Origin: Gremmenia infestans
Lineage: Eukaryota > Ascomycota > Leotiomycetes > Helotiales > Hamatocanthoscyphaceae
Direction of reading: 5' to 3'
NCBI GenBank assembly: GCA_032629725.1
Contig: JAFEVB010000002.1
Span: 3,100,001-3,164,000, forward strand
Length of the DNA: 64,000 nt
Under the pieces are notes generated by a model. That model made no database searches, had not been told where the DNA came from, and worked only from the letters and a program-made list of their open reading frames with translations. The position numbers were made by a program, and so were the translations under genes. Shown here in pieces: positions 1 to 11,463 of the stretch (within the stretch, counting starts at the first letter, position 1; the number at the start of each line of letters is the position of its first letter).

Positions 1-586
1 ACGCCGTATCCACCGGAACCTTCTGCTCCCTACTCTTCCACAAATCCTCACTACTGCCCTCCGCATACTTCTTCGCCTCAACCTTGCGATAATACCCCCT
101 AATCGCCTCCTCCTTCTCCGGGCCACTCCACTGCCGCGTGCGCATGCAGAACCAGAACTTGCTCCAGTGCTCCGAACACGGCTGCAGGGACCCGGACCGG
201 TAGATGTCCTGGAACTTCCCGCCGAAGGAGTTGCAGTAGAAGGCGGAGTCGAAGGCTTCGCGGCAGGACATGGTTGTTGGGAGTAGTTGTTCGGATAGCG
301 GCGCGTTGGAGAGGGCTTGTGAAGTGGAGGAGGATGTCTGGGGGGCGGAACGCCCTATGCGCGAGTACTTTGTGCTGGAGGGTCGGGTATCGGCGGAGAG
401 TTCTTGCAGGAAGCTGTTGAGTTCCTTGTCGGCGATTTCGTCGCTCGAGAGAGGTTTCGAAGGGATTGCTTCAGGAGCATGTTGTGGAGGTGGGGGCAGG
501 CCATTGTCTTTTTGGTCTAGAGGGAAGGTTGGTGAGGGCGTGGTAGAGGTGGACGCGGGCGTCGGTGTAGTCCATAGCCAACCCAT
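1..586 (-). CDS. EMI1: EMI1-like DUF3128 cysteine-motif protein, 3' end cut by window edge
   Basis: Reading leftward from an ATG at 586 (MGWLWTTPTPAS), the frame stays open to the window edge, so at least 195 codons are present and the C-terminus is missing. The first ~105 residues are Pro/Ser/Thr-rich and poorly conserved. From about residue 106 (MSCREAFDSAFYC) it matches the DUF3128/EMI1 core: a Cys pair near the SCREAFDSAFYC segment, a second pair in CSEHWSKFWFCMR, then a charged helix. In yeast EMI1 is linked to early meiotic induction and respiratory competence; the exact biochemical role is unknown. It is divergent with YME2, sharing under 300 bp of upstream DNA. No intron is needed in the visible part. 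The next in-frame Met (271) would remove the low-complexity leader and is a possible alternative start. Confidence 0.8.
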   Translation of the reverse strand, partial: MGWLWTTPTPASTSTTPSPTFPLDQKDNGLPPPPQHAPEAIPSKPLSSDEIADKELNSFLQELSADTRPSSTKYSRIGRSAPQTSSSTSQALSNAPLSEQLLPTTMSCREAFDSAFYCNSFGGKFQDIYRSGSLQPCSEHWSKFWFCMRTRQWSGPEKEEAIRGYYRKVEAKKYAEGSSEDLWKSREQKVPVDTA

Positions 587-870
587 TTTGAAGTGTTGTG
601 AGAGCAATTGATGAGGCTGAAGGATTGCTTCACAAATCCCGGTCCATAACTGAGATTGGAGCACGGATGCTCAGCCTTTCACTTCCACGTGACTAAGCCT
701 TACCTCCGCATGACGTGTATGGCCCCATGCCATGTTCCTGGTTTCTTGAGATCTTCACGCACATCTCCCGTGAGGTGATTTCGAAAGGGTCGTCGCGTTT
801 GGATGTTCTATGAAGATGCATAGCGTGAGCTGAACCGTAATTGCGCTCTCAAAGCCAAGTCAATACGAAA
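587..870. promoter_or_regulatory. shared upstream region of EMI1 and YME2
   Basis: This 284-bp divergent spacer separates the EMI1 start from the first ATG of YME2. It must carry both promoters and 5' leaders. I see no clear TATA box. The frame of YME2 is open a little upstream of its ATG (to 841) but without another Met. Confidence 0.5.
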
Positions 871-3637
871 ATGCAAACCACGCGACGCGTCTTCTTCAAC
901 CCAACCAGCATACCCAGCTTGAGAACGAAGAGACCGCAAAGTCGGGACTTCTACAATGCTGGGTATGTTGCTCGGGCTGGGTTGAGAAAGGACAATGGAG
1001 CTGGAGTGGGGCGGTGGAGAAGTGTGCGTAAAGAGAGTACAGAGACAGGAGAGGATTCAACAGGGCATATTACCGCTCATCCAAATGAGGGCATTCTGTT
1101 CTTTGATAGTAATGACTTGGGCGCTTTAATACGGATCTTTGCTAATTCCTCACAGACCTCTTTCCGTTGAAGCTTCACTGGATTCTTCGATTGCCTTTCC
1201 GAGGCGATAGAAGTCTATCAGATCTGCTGGTCCGCTTCAATAACCAAACTCTTGGAGCGTATGAGCCTCTAAGTATGGTCAAAAGAGCGATACCATCTTC
1301 AATTCCTCTGAAGGTTACCGAGATTCTTCCACGTTTAAAGGATGGGTACGTTTACACTAGTTCCTACCCCAGGATCTCAAGCTCATGCTCTCAGGGGTGC
1401 TTTTGTGAAGTTCTCTCATCCAGATGGAATTACTGCGAAAGAGATTGAAGGTATTTCACCAACGCTGTCTCCATGGAAAACTGGCTTGGCTAACATTGTT
1501 TAGGTCTTGTTACTGGGTATTTAAGAGAACACCCTATAAAACCTTGGTTCAACCCCTTCCGAAGGATCAAGTCCAGTCTAGTGGTTGGCAAACCTTGGCT
1601 TGAGGACCTATACCGGTTCCCAAGCCGTCGAATCAGAGTAGAATTTTGTCCAACAAGCCCAGAGAAGCAAGCGGCCGAGTTATCTCAGGAAACCCTCTAT
1701 AGTCTCTTTCGGCGATATGGGAAAATTGGAGAAATTACATCCCAATCTTCTGAGTCCAAGATTCTACCTAAGTATGCATACGTCGATTTCGCGAGGATTC
1801 GGCATGCTATCATGGCAAAGAATTGCATGCATGGTTTCACTGGTAAGAAAGTCCTAATCAATTTCCATGAAAGATCAAACTGACAACAACCATAGTCCTA
1901 GCTAAAGCTGGAGGAGGTGAAGCTGGGACTGTGATTCGTCTTGCTTTTGAGCCAACAATGAAATCCCACTGGGTCCGTGAGTGGCTTGTGAATCACCCAA
2001 GAGTTGTCATTCCAGCTGTAGCGGCACTGGTCGCCACCCTCACGGTCGCTGTGTTCGATCCAATTCGAACATTTTTCATCAAGGCGAAGATTGATCATGC
2101 TTTTCAGATCAAGGATAACCGCATTTATAAATGGTTCAAGAGCCAAGCCACGGATATTTTCACGTTTCGAACCAAACGGGCCGAAGAAGCTGGTCTTGGT
2201 GCAATATGGGACGACAGGAAGGAAGTCATTGAGCAATTGCAGACCTGGCTGATGGAAACGGCTGACACATTTGTGGTTGTACAAGGCCCGAGAGGATCTG
2301 GGAAGAAAGAGCTCATATTTGAGCAAGCTTTAAAGGGCCGAAAGAACACATTACTCATTGACTGCAAGCCAATCCAAGAGGCGAGGGGAGACAGCGCGAC
2401 CATCGCTGCAGCTGCAGTATCGGTCGGGTATCGTCCTGTATTTTCCTGGATGAATAGTATCAGCAGTTTGATTGATCTCGCCGCCCAAGGAACCATTGGT
2501 GTCAAATCCGGATTCAGTGAAACTCTCGATGCCCAATTGGGCAAAATTTGGCAAAATACAGCAACGGCGCTTAAGCAGGTAGCACTTCAGCATCGCAAAA
2601 AGGACGAGAAAGACGCTTCGTTAGCTGATGATGACTGGCTTGAAGCTCATCCGGAATGCCGACCAGTTGTGGTCATCGATAACTTCCTCCACAAGAATGA
2701 GGAGAGCAGTGTGGTGTACGACAAAATCTCGGAATGGGCCGCCGGTTTGACCACAGCTAATATAGCTCATGTTATATTTTTGACTAACGACATCTCCTAC
2801 TCGAAATCTCTCAGCAAAGCTTTGCCTGATAGAGTTTTCAGACAGATTGCCCTTGGCGATATTACCCCGCAGGTGGCAAAGAAATTCGTGATAACCCACC
2901 TTGATAGCGAGGAAGGCGACTCTTCAGAGACGCCTGAAAAGCTCACGGCAAGACAACGTCGCCGAGATCTGGAACAGCTTGATGAATGCATTGATATCCT
3001 TGGAGGTCGCCTTACCGATCTCGAGTTTTTCGCTCGAAGACTCAAGACTGGCCAAACACCGAAACGTGCAGTAGCAGAGATCATCGAGCAGAGCGCTTCC
3101 GAGATCATGAAAATGTACCTTCTCACCGTCGATAAGGAAGGACGAAAGTGGTCCCCAGAGCAAGCATGGTACTTGGTCAAGGCCCTCGCTGAGAACGAGA
3201 ACCTTCGTTATAATGAGGTGCTTCTCACCAACACCTTCGCGTCATCTCTCACATCAGCAGCCTCTAATGGCGAAAGTGTCCTCGAAGCCCTGTCCGCCGC
3301 CGAACTCATTACCATCAAGACTTATAAAGGACGACCGCAGACAATCAAAGCTGGCCGACCAGTCTACCAAGCCGCCTTCCGAATGCTCTGCGAAGACAAG
3401 GTGCTGAAAAGTAGACTCGACCTCGCAATCTTGACAGAATTGACCAAGATTGAGACCAAAAACATTGATAAATACGAGACGGAACTGAATTCGCTTGGCA
3501 GCTTACCAAAGCAACCCAGAGAAGTTGGGCCAAGAGTGCAGTTCCTACTCTCGAAGTTGGCCGCAAGTCAGATCAAGGTAGAGTCTTGGGAGAAGGAGAT
3601 GGGCGCGCTCAAGAAAGTGCTTACGAACGAGTTTTAA
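871..3637 (+). CDS. YME2: Mitochondrial escape protein 2 (Yme2/RNA12), inner-membrane AAA+-like protein
   Basis: Five exons read 871-1108, 1156-1345, 1395-1450, 1504-1842 and 1896-3637, giving 854 aa. All four introns are 47-53 nt with GT-AG ends, and splicing restores conserved joins such as FFDN-LFPLKL and EIE-GLVTGYL. The N-terminus is Arg-rich and looks like a mitochondrial presequence. An RRM-like domain lies at about residues 195-285, one transmembrane segment at about 300-325 (VVIPAVAALVATLTVAVFD) and a Walker A-like GPRGSGKKE at about 405. In yeast Yme2 sits in the inner membrane and affects mtDNA escape and nucleoid/OXPHOS organisation. The domain order (presequence, RRM, TM, AAA-like) is exactly that of the family. 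The start is the first ATG in frame. Confidence 0.95.
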
Positions 3638-4470
3638 ACACAGGCTGTCTTTGTACATATAATAACTATACCCAACTCAGCAACTTCTAGTATAATGAAT
3701 AATTGTCTTTACAACCTCGACAACATTTCATCATAACGATTCGTCAAGTCGCACTTGTTGGACGAAAGCCATGTTTGGAAACGGGTAAGTATCTCGGCAT
3801 TCAGCATTAAACTATTGTGCCACCATTTTAGCCACCAAGAAGAATATATCCTCTTTATATTAGCCAGCACGCCCACAGAGTCACAGACCCGTTCGAAGTT
3901 TACGCGGATACCAGTCATTGGACGGCCGTCCGCACATGGCCTCACGCATGACTTTCTCGATCAACATTCTTCCACAGTCCACTCACTCCTGGACACAGGC
4001 AGTCCACATACTAATAGCGCCACGGATTAATACGCTCCACCAGCAACCCGTATTTTCCGTCTCTCTTATATTGACAGTTTCGAAAGCGGAGGGCCTTTTT
4101 TTTCATTGGCGGATTTTGGTGGCGCGATCATTTTATGTACCCCACATTTAGCCCCTGATACCAGGACAGGGGGACCGGCTGGACCCCGGACATGTGCATG
4201 TTTCGAGAGATTCTCCTTGGGACTTTATTTTTGGTCATTTTTGGTCATTTTTGGTCATTGTTTGGCCTCGATGCAGGTAAGAGGCTTTCTGCGATAGATG
4301 GTTTGCGGGGTAGAGTCCTCCCTTCATTTATTGGGTACGAGGATGCTTGAATTTTATATAAGTAGGTAGAGGTGGTGGGTTTTGAACAACTGCCATTCAT
4401 TCTCTTATTTGATATCTACCACAATCTTTTTATTATACTTTATACTTTATACTTTCAAAAATCCGCCATT
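3638..4470 (+). promoter_or_regulatory. YME2 3' flank and GH12 promoter
   Basis: No gene is seen. The right half looks like the GH12 promoter: a TATA-like TATATAAG at 4355-4362, three perfect tandem copies of a 10-bp unit (TTGGTCATTT) at about 4231-4260, and three tandem ATACTTT heptamers at 4435-4455 in the leader just before the ATG. Pyrimidine-rich runs around 4090-4100 and 4315-4330 are unremarkable. Confidence 0.55.
4231..4260. repeat. 3 x 10-bp tandem repeat (TTGGTCATTT) in GH12 promoter
   Basis: Three head-to-tail copies, the last with a final-base change, each one DNA helical turn long. They lie about 210-240 bp before the GH12 ATG and about 100 bp before its TATA-like box. Repeat structure is directly visible; a role as stacked activator sites is inference. 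Confidence 0.8.
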
Positions 4471-5426
4471 ATGAAGTTCACCCAAGCTATTCTTCCATTT
4501 GTCTTCTCCGCCGCTGCTGTGCTTGCGTCCCCTACTCCCACACTTGACAAGCGCGCCACGACCATCTGTGGACAATGGGACTCCGTTGTCACCGGAGCTT
4601 ATACTATATACCAAGATCTCTGGAATGAGGCTCAAGCTACCTCCGGCTCGCAATGCACCACGATCAACTCTCTATCCGGCAGTACGCTCGCTTGGTCTAC
4701 CTCTTGGACTTGGGCTGGGGCATCCAACCAGGTCAAGTCGTTTGCGAATGCTGTCGTTAGCGGGACGACCAAGAAGCAGTTTTCGGCTATCTCTAGCATT
4801 CCTACGACTTGGAAATGGAGGTAAGGAGAAAGATATCACAAGGGTGGCAGAGAGACTGATGGAACATAGTTATACCGGATCCAATATCGTAGCTGATGTC
4901 GCGTACGATATCTTCACCTCATCGTCCGCTACAGGGTCAGATGAGTACGAGATTATGATCTGGCTCGCTGCCTTGGGAGGTGCAGGGTAAGCATCACATC
5001 CCTTTCCTCTATCACGTCTCGATAATACTTGCATGAGGTTCCCTCCTCGCTTTTTGAAAGACGGTCCTGATTAATGCCTTCTTATAGTCCCATCTCCAGC
5101 ACCGGATCGTCCATCGCCACCGTCACCATTGACGGCGTGAGCTTCAACCTGTTCTCTGGGTATAACGGCTCCACGCACGTCTACAGCTTCGTCGCAGCGT
5201 CCGAGGCTACCAATTTCTCCGGTGATTTGTTGAAATTCTTCACGTACCTGGAGAGCAGCCAATCCTTCCCATCTAGCCAGTATCTCTTGAACATCGGCGC
5301 TGGCTCTGAGCCTTTCACTGGTATGTGGTCTCCCTTCACGAGAGGAAATTGATTTTTGCTAATGATGTATGTGTAGGATCCGGTGCCGTCTTCACTACTA
5401 GTGCATACAGTGCCGTTATCAACTAG
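4471..5426 (+). CDS. Secreted glycoside hydrolase family 12 endo-beta-1,4-glucanase/xyloglucanase
   Basis: Four exons (4471-4820, 4870-4986, 5088-5320, 5377-5426) encode 249 aa. A signal peptide of about 17 residues (MKFTQAILPFVFSAAAVLA) is followed by a short propeptide ending in LDKR, a Kex2-type site. The mature part has GH12 hallmarks: ICGQWD at its start, WSYTGSN, VAYDIF, EYEIMIW with the catalytic nucleophile Glu at about residue 143, and AGSEPF with the acid/base Glu at about residue 230, then FTTSAYS near the end. The enzyme should cleave beta-1,4-glucan or xyloglucan outside the cell, fitting plant-biomass use; which substrate cannot be told here. Length is typical (about 230-250 aa). 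Introns are 49, 101 and 56 nt. Both flanks are gene-poor, usual for inducible secreted enzymes. Confidence 0.95.
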
Positions 5427-6796
5427 ATTGGCATTTCTTCCATTTCTTCTACTTGTATATATCTATCTCACGGACGCCTTGTGGAATGCAAAAGGGAATA
5501 TGGGAACCCCAAAAAATTCATGTACATATTTGGTCAAAGACCCCGAAAGGAATTCAAGCCTCATCTTGCTCTTCCATCTCCAGACACCCTCAGATGTTAT
5601 TATTCGGTGAGTTCTAACACCAGCCACGACCGCATTGAGTCACAAGAGCATTGTACAGTGTGAGATAGAGGTTAAAGGGCCTTCTTTTCTTGGATAGTTT
5701 CGGTCAAGAAATAAATGACCCGCTGCCTACCTTGGGTAGGTCATCTGAAAGGCTGACGATGGAGCTGACTACCGCCTTTCTACTTACCGAAGTACTTGTA
5801 CGAGGCTTCCTGACAAACTGAACAGCCGCCCCTACATCTTCCACACTTTTTATTGTGCCGTGGAACAAACACAATACTGATGCTCCCCCACCTTCAAATC
5901 GAAGAAGGAATATCTATACGTGAAGGTACTGCTCCTGTGAGGGTGCCTCGGAATCTGTCAAGACTCAGGCCGGAGTGTCCCCGCCATGGTTCCTGAAACG
6001 GCGATATTTGAGGCCAAAGAGCTTGTTCCTGCATATTAAAGGACCCCAAGGTTCATCAAGACTGCGATATGTGCGTTCGGGTGTGTGGGGTAATATCCGT
6101 TCCTACCTTATTCTCACGTTGTGGAGGATCGTGCGTGCAGTACGAGGGCTCCGTACCAATGGAACCACTATCTATTGGGCGCCATTGACATGAATGGCTG
6201 TAAGGCAGATCGAGAAATTGTTATTGCGGCCGAGGCTACTAGTGAGGCAACATAAATGGAATACTGTACCTCTGTATGCATGTTCATGGCAAGTCTGACC
6301 TGTCGTGAGGGCTGAGCTGTGAGGGCAGGGCAGGTGCTGCGCACAGGGCTGAGTTTTAAACGAACCAATCATGTGACACCACAGCCTCCCTCCCCTCTTC
6401 ACAAGACCGCATCTGAAGACCTCCTGTCTCCTGTCTCCTGTTTGAAAGTAACATGGAAATATGAAGCAGCTGTTTGTGAATTCCTCTAACGGCAATCACT
6501 GTTACTCATGGACCATAGCCAACGCTAGTGGCGCCAAAATCCTCGCACTGCCATTGGTGTAGCATAGCCAGGGCATTGCGAAAGGCTCTGGTGATTGCAA
6601 TCTGAGTCTGGAATCCCTTTGAGGGGGCGAACAGGTACTGTACTGTAAAAGAGTATAAGGACAAGTCTTATTCATTGCAATAAAGCCCTTTTAATTCTTC
6701 ATTAGACAAACAACAATCACACTAACACAAGTCCTACCAACCCATTCACAGCTTGCCAACACTTGATATCCCGAGCTTATAAGCAAGTCTCTCTCT
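5427..6796. other. intergenic, 1.4 kb, no gene recognised
   Basis: Contains the GH12 3' end and the upstream region of the vWA gene. Short ORFs on both strands here lack family features and coding bias. A small tandem repeat, three copies of CTCCTGT, lies at 6421-6441. A CA-rich leader (about 6700-6790) precedes the next ATG. Confidence 0.6.
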
Positions 6797-8014
6797 ATGC
6801 CTCACGCAATCTCACCAACTATGCCCACCTCGAACCCATGGACGGTATCACCACCAGGAGATAGACAAAGCCGATCTCTCTTTGGATCTTTACGCAAAAT
6901 AGGCCGCAAGAGCAGCAAGTCTTCACAACGATCCGATACCTCGTCGATAAACGGAGCAGATCTACAAACACCAACAACACCAACATTTCTGGGTCCTTCA
7001 GATCTCCCTGCAACGTTACAGCCAGGAGGCATGGGTAGAAGAAGCCCAAGTCCGCTTTCAAACCCTTCCCCCGCAACACGTCGCCCAGATCGTGCAGGCA
7101 TGAACGCCTTCACAGTCCCATCCAATGAGCCCCCGCCAGCATACACGCCAGCACCAACCTCAGAATCCGGGCCAATCCTCCCATCCCAAATCTCAGAGCT
7201 CGCCGGCTCCTCAGCATCAGCATCAGCATCAACATCGACCAGCGCAGCCGTCCCCGCACCAACAACCACAGGAGGCGAAGACCCATACTCCTTCCTCGCC
7301 ACCTTCGACACAACCCTCCTAATCGACGACTCTGGCTCCATGGCCGGCCGTTCCTGGCGCGAGGTAGCCCAAGCGCTCTCGACCATCGCGCCCATCGTCA
7401 CCCAGCACGACGCCGACGGCATCGACGTGTACTTCCTAAATCACAAATCCAGCGATGCCGGCTCGCTATCCGAGGGCATCGCACCGGGTGGCTACCGCGG
7501 CATCAAGCGCGCCGGGACCATCAGCGAGATCTTCGAGCGTGTGCGTCCATCCGGCGGAACGCCAACCGGAACGCGCGTGCACAATATCCTGAAACCGTAC
7601 CTCGCGCGGCTAGAAAAGGATATCGCTGCAGACAAAGAAACAAAGCCGCTTAATCTGATTGTGCTTACGGACGGTGTGCCCTCAGATGATGTGGAGTCTG
7701 TGATCCTGTCCGCGGCGAAGAAGCTAGATAGGTTGGACGCGACGCCGTATCAGATCGGGGTGCAGTTCTTCCAAGTGGGCAATGAGGAGGGCGCGCGCGA
7801 GGCGCTGGAGGAGCTGGATGATCATCTAGGTGATGAGGTTGATGGCGGGGTGAGAGACATTGTCGATACTGTTACCTGGACGGGTGGACGCAGCTCTAGT
7901 GAGGGAGGCGTTGGCTTGACTGGTGATGGGATTCTGAAATGCGTGCTTGGATCGGTGGTCAAGAGGCTTGATCGCAAGAGGGCTAGTGGAGAGGTCAGAA
8001 GGACGCGCAGATGA
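6797..8014 (+). CDS. von Willebrand factor A (vWA) domain protein with PPxY motif
   Basis: A single exon of 405 aa. The first ~160 residues are Ser/Pro/Thr-rich and likely disordered. They include a basic stretch (SLRKIGRKSSKSS) and a PPxY motif (EPPPAYTP, about residues 111-118), a potential docking site for WW-domain proteins such as Rsp5-type ubiquitin ligases. The vWA domain begins at about residue 165. Its MIDAS motif DDSGS is at about 177-181 and a second metal-site region, VLTDGVPSDD, lies further on, so metal binding should be intact. No transmembrane segment or signal peptide is evident, so it is probably cytosolic. Similar fungal proteins are annotated only by the vWA domain; partner and process are unknown. 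The ATG follows a long CA-rich leader and is the first in frame. Confidence 0.85.
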   Translation: MPHAISPTMPTSNPWTVSPPGDRQSRSLFGSLRKIGRKSSKSSQRSDTSSINGADLQTPTTPTFLGPSDLPATLQPGGMGRRSPSPLSNPSPATRRPDRAGMNAFTVPSNEPPPAYTPAPTSESGPILPSQISELAGSSASASASTSTSAAVPAPTTTGGEDPYSFLATFDTTLLIDDSGSMAGRSWREVAQALSTIAPIVTQHDADGIDVYFLNHKSSDAGSLSEGIAPGGYRGIKRAGTISEIFERVRPSGGTPTGTRVHNILKPYLARLEKDIAADKETKPLNLIVLTDGVPSDDVESVILSAAKKLDRLDATPYQIGVQFFQVGNEEGAREALEELDDHLGDEVDGGVRDIVDTVTWTGGRSSSEGGVGLTGDGILKCVLGSVVKRLDRKRASGEVRRTRR

Positions 8015-8605
8015 AACTTTTCTTTTGTTCGGGTGTAACACTACTACTTTCTTTCTTGTTACTACTTTTGTTTCTTCTGCAAATGATACATAGGGAGGGC
8101 ATTTGCATTGCTTGGCGTTTTCAGAGGCAATGGCACAAGGAGCAACAGATTGATACCCAGATAGATATTAGAAAGCAATTCGAGAAACTTGTAAATGTAT
8201 TCCCTATTTGACAATGCACTTGCAAAGTGATTATAGGTTTTCAAGGCGGTTATTGGGTTTTAAGGGGTAGCCTCGGCAACAGCTGAAAGTATAAAGAAAC
8301 TTCGGAGTTCGGAGACCCACTCCCTTATTAAAGATACTCAAGTTTCAAACTTTTAAGAGTAGATTTCTATATGTGCATCCTTTCTTGTTAACTGCCAGCT
8401 TGTCAAGCGCCGAGTCCCTAGGTATACCCCGCCAACATTCAAAACTCCCATGCAAACGCCATTCCCAAATGTTTGAGACAATGAAGTTACAAGTATCGCA
8501 CCTCCTGATACTAACGCCAGATCCATTGACCACCCCTTCATACTTCGTGATATAACCCAGAAAGCAATGCCTGCCGTAACACCTTGCGTCTTCTACAGCC
8601 TAGAA
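8015..8605. other. convergent intergenic region (vWA / SPT20 3' ends)
   Basis: 591 bp between two converging genes. Short ORFs on both strands are not convincing. It probably holds two 3' UTRs and terminators. Confidence 0.6.
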
Positions 8606-11463
8606 TTACATTGGCATATTGTTCTGCATGTTCATGTTCTGCTGCATCGCCACACCCTGTTGAGCCATCATAGCTTGTCGAGCCACCTGTTCTCTCCTGA
8701 TTCTCAAAACCGCAGCTTGGGCATCAGCCTGACACTGAGCTCGGAAGTTGCGGTCCTGGTCTGGAGTTACGCCTCCAGGATGTTGGGCTTGGAATGCGGC
8801 CATTCGCTCCCGATAGAATAAACCAGCCTGCTGTCGAATTTGCGCCGCGATTATTGGATTTAGGCCTGGTTGTTGATGCTGCTGCTGGGGTTGTTGCTGC
8901 ATACCCTGAATTTGTGCTTGTGCTTGAGCCTGCGCCTGAACTTGAGCCTGTTGAATTCGGTATTGCATTTGTTGCTGGAGTTGCATCTGCTGCGCATTCA
9001 TAGGCTGGCCATTGTTCCTAAAGTTTTGGTTCATGCCTGCTTGATTCATTCCTTGCTGGCCCATGGCAGCCATTTGAGCAGCGTATTGTGCAAGTTGAGG
9101 ATTGTTATTACCGCCCATTTGCATGCCGCCTTGCTGCTGTTGATTCTGTTGATGTTGTTGAATCATGCGAGCCTGAGCCTGGGCGTAATGCATTGCTTGA
9201 GGACTGACTTGTGAACCATTCGCCATTCCGCCCATGCCGGCGGCATTTTGCCTGAGCATTGCCTGCATTTGTTGTTGTCGCATGAGGTGGTTAGGATTGT
9301 TCATCTGCATTTGGCCGTTCGCCATCATCATTGGAGTTTGGGCTTGAGCCATTGGAACTTGAACTGGACTGCCTTGGCTTAATCGTGGTGTCTGGCTCAG
9401 CTGTCGAGGCGTTGATTGAACATGAGGGGTGGAATTCGGCATTCGGGGCGTTCCGGCATGGCTCTGTTGGCTTCTCTGTGGGACCATACCATGGCCTTGA
9501 GCACCCATCTGAGGGTGATTTTGGTGTACAACAGATCCCGGACGAGGTGGGCTGCCACCCATACTTGATGTAGAATGCTGCATAGGTACATTACCCATGT
9601 TACCAACTATGGGCGATGAATGATTTTGCGGCGTGCCATTCCGAATAATAGGCGACGAAATCTGCGCTTGAGAACCTTGTTGATTATGAAAACGTTGCGG
9701 CTGCCCTTGTATACCATTTGGAATGATGTTGTTCGCTGGTGGATGTGCATGCTGGGGTTGCATCTGAGGAGGCACTCCTTGAAGACCTTGTTGTAACTGG
9801 GCCTGCTGCTGCTGCTGCCGACGGGCGTTTTGTTGCATCTGAGCCTGTGCCTGGGTGGCCCGCTGCTTATCTGCCTCCCTTTTCTCTGACTCGATTCTAA
9901 GCCGCTCTCTCTCTCGCTCCTGCTGTGCTTTCCTGTCGTTTTCGGCCTGTCTCTGCTTCTCCAGCCTCTTGTTCTCTTCGTGTTGGGTTTTAATGTTCTC
10001 TATGGCCTTGAACTTTTCGAAGCGAGGCTCAAAGGTTGCTCCTCCAGCTTGACCATCGCCATCTGCTGGATTACCACCACCCTGAGCATTGAGATTACTT
10101 GAAAGTCGCTCATCCAAGGTAAGCAAGTACCGTTCTTGCTCTGCCGCTACTGCTTCATCTGCTGCCATCTCTGCAACCGTTCTCTTTCGCGTCTTAGGTG
10201 ATGGTGGCTTCTCCGAGTGCATCGGGTGTGACAGTGATTTCAATAGAGCAGCTGAGGCGGCTGCATTATCAACAGGATCGAGTACAAGTGGGGCAGTGGT
10301 AGCAATGGAAATTTGCGCTTCTGCCTCGTATATATTGTTGCTGTTAAGCTCCAATTTGTTTTTCTTCTGTCGCTTTGCGGGAGGTGCCATGCTACTCTGA
10401 GGGGTTGGTGGAACAACAGCAGTTGGTGTGGGAGGTACTGTCGCAGATAATGGCCCACCATCTTGGCGAGTGTGTCCATCTCCACCAGATAGGGCATCAG
10501 CGGCCTTCATGGCGAGATCAATATGAGCACTGAGTGGTGTCGGACGAAGGACAATGGTAGATATTCTAGGCATCTTAGGTTGAACTGCAGCTTTTCCACG
10601 TTGGCCATCGACAGGAAAAGCTGGAGCAGGCATATTCTCCTTATCTTTCTGCTCAGCGGTCTTCGACTTTTTATCTCCATCCGCTTCTGATGCACCTTTT
10701 CCCTTCCCTGATGAATTGATCTGGGCTGGAAATGGTACCCAAGGTGAGGGCGTGATATGGTAGTTGTAGTTGTGGACCGAAAATGGGATAGTTTTTCCTA
10801 TATTGGAAGTTGGCCGTGTTGCGCCTTGCGATGGAGCCGTGGATTTATGATCATGTATCTGGACAATCATGCAGCCTTCATAAAAAGGCACTTCCGTCAA
10901 GAACTCAACTAACTCGTGTGGGATGGTACGTTCCTTGAGATGTTCAATGAGGACTCTCATTGGAGACTTGTAGGAGAAACTTCCTTCTTGCTGATCGAAT
11001 CTAAAGTGTGTAGGATGTAGATGTACGATTAGCGATGGTGCTCGGTTGCGATATTTCTTGAGAATGTATTCGTCCGATAGGACTAAGAATATGTTAGTAA
11101 ACGCATTTTGACATTACAAATACTCCTCTCACTATAAGGAAGCGGCTCAGCCGTCTGGGAAGCTGTAGAGTCTCCAAATATACTAGCAGATCGTAGCCCA
11201 ACACTACTATTTCTTTGACCTCTACCTAGCAATGGTCCGGGTTCTCGTTTCGCCCGACTCGCAGACCGTACTCCTGAGTTATTTCCCGCGCCATTGGTCG
11301 CAGCTGAATTCGGGGGTTTGCCGCTGTTGGGGAGTCTACCAGCCGAAATAGAAGGCGACGGCGAGGAAGTTGAGGAGTGTATGCCATTTGTCTGTATGCC
11401 AGGTGGTATGGGGCGCTTTGCTTTGGAAGAGAGCGACTGGACTACTGCTGCGGAGGGCGCCAT
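8606..11463 (-). CDS. SPT20: SAGA complex subunit Spt20
   Basis: Two exons on the minus strand, 11463-11133 and 11082-8606, separated by a 50-nt intron (GTGAGAGG... with TACTAAC... CTTAG), give 935 aa. Splicing joins EPLPY to ILSDEYILKKY, the entry to the conserved Spt20 domain (about residues 108-205), which includes LIVHLHPTHFRFDQQEGSF and a VPFYEGCMIVQIHDH segment. Downstream is a charged region, a long basic helix rich in E/R/Q (about 420-480) and a very Gln/Met/Asn-rich tail over the last ~400 residues. Spt20 holds the SAGA coactivator together and is needed for TBP-related function in the nucleus; the Q-rich tail is the usual activation/assembly-prone region. The start (MAPSAAVVQSL) is the first ATG giving this organisation. 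Confidence 0.93.

Noticed and set aside
270..611. 113-codon plus-strand ORF over EMI1
   Set aside because: Lies antisense to the conserved EMI1 frame and is Gly/Cys-rich without features.
4499..4990. 163-codon frame overlapping GH12 exons
   Set aside because: Wrong frame for exon 1 of GH12; it only coincides with the true frame in exon 2, where the tail EYEIMIWLAAL belongs to GH12.
6802..7422. 206-codon ORF antisense to the vWA gene
   Set aside because: Shadow of the G+C-biased vWA reading frame; no family features.
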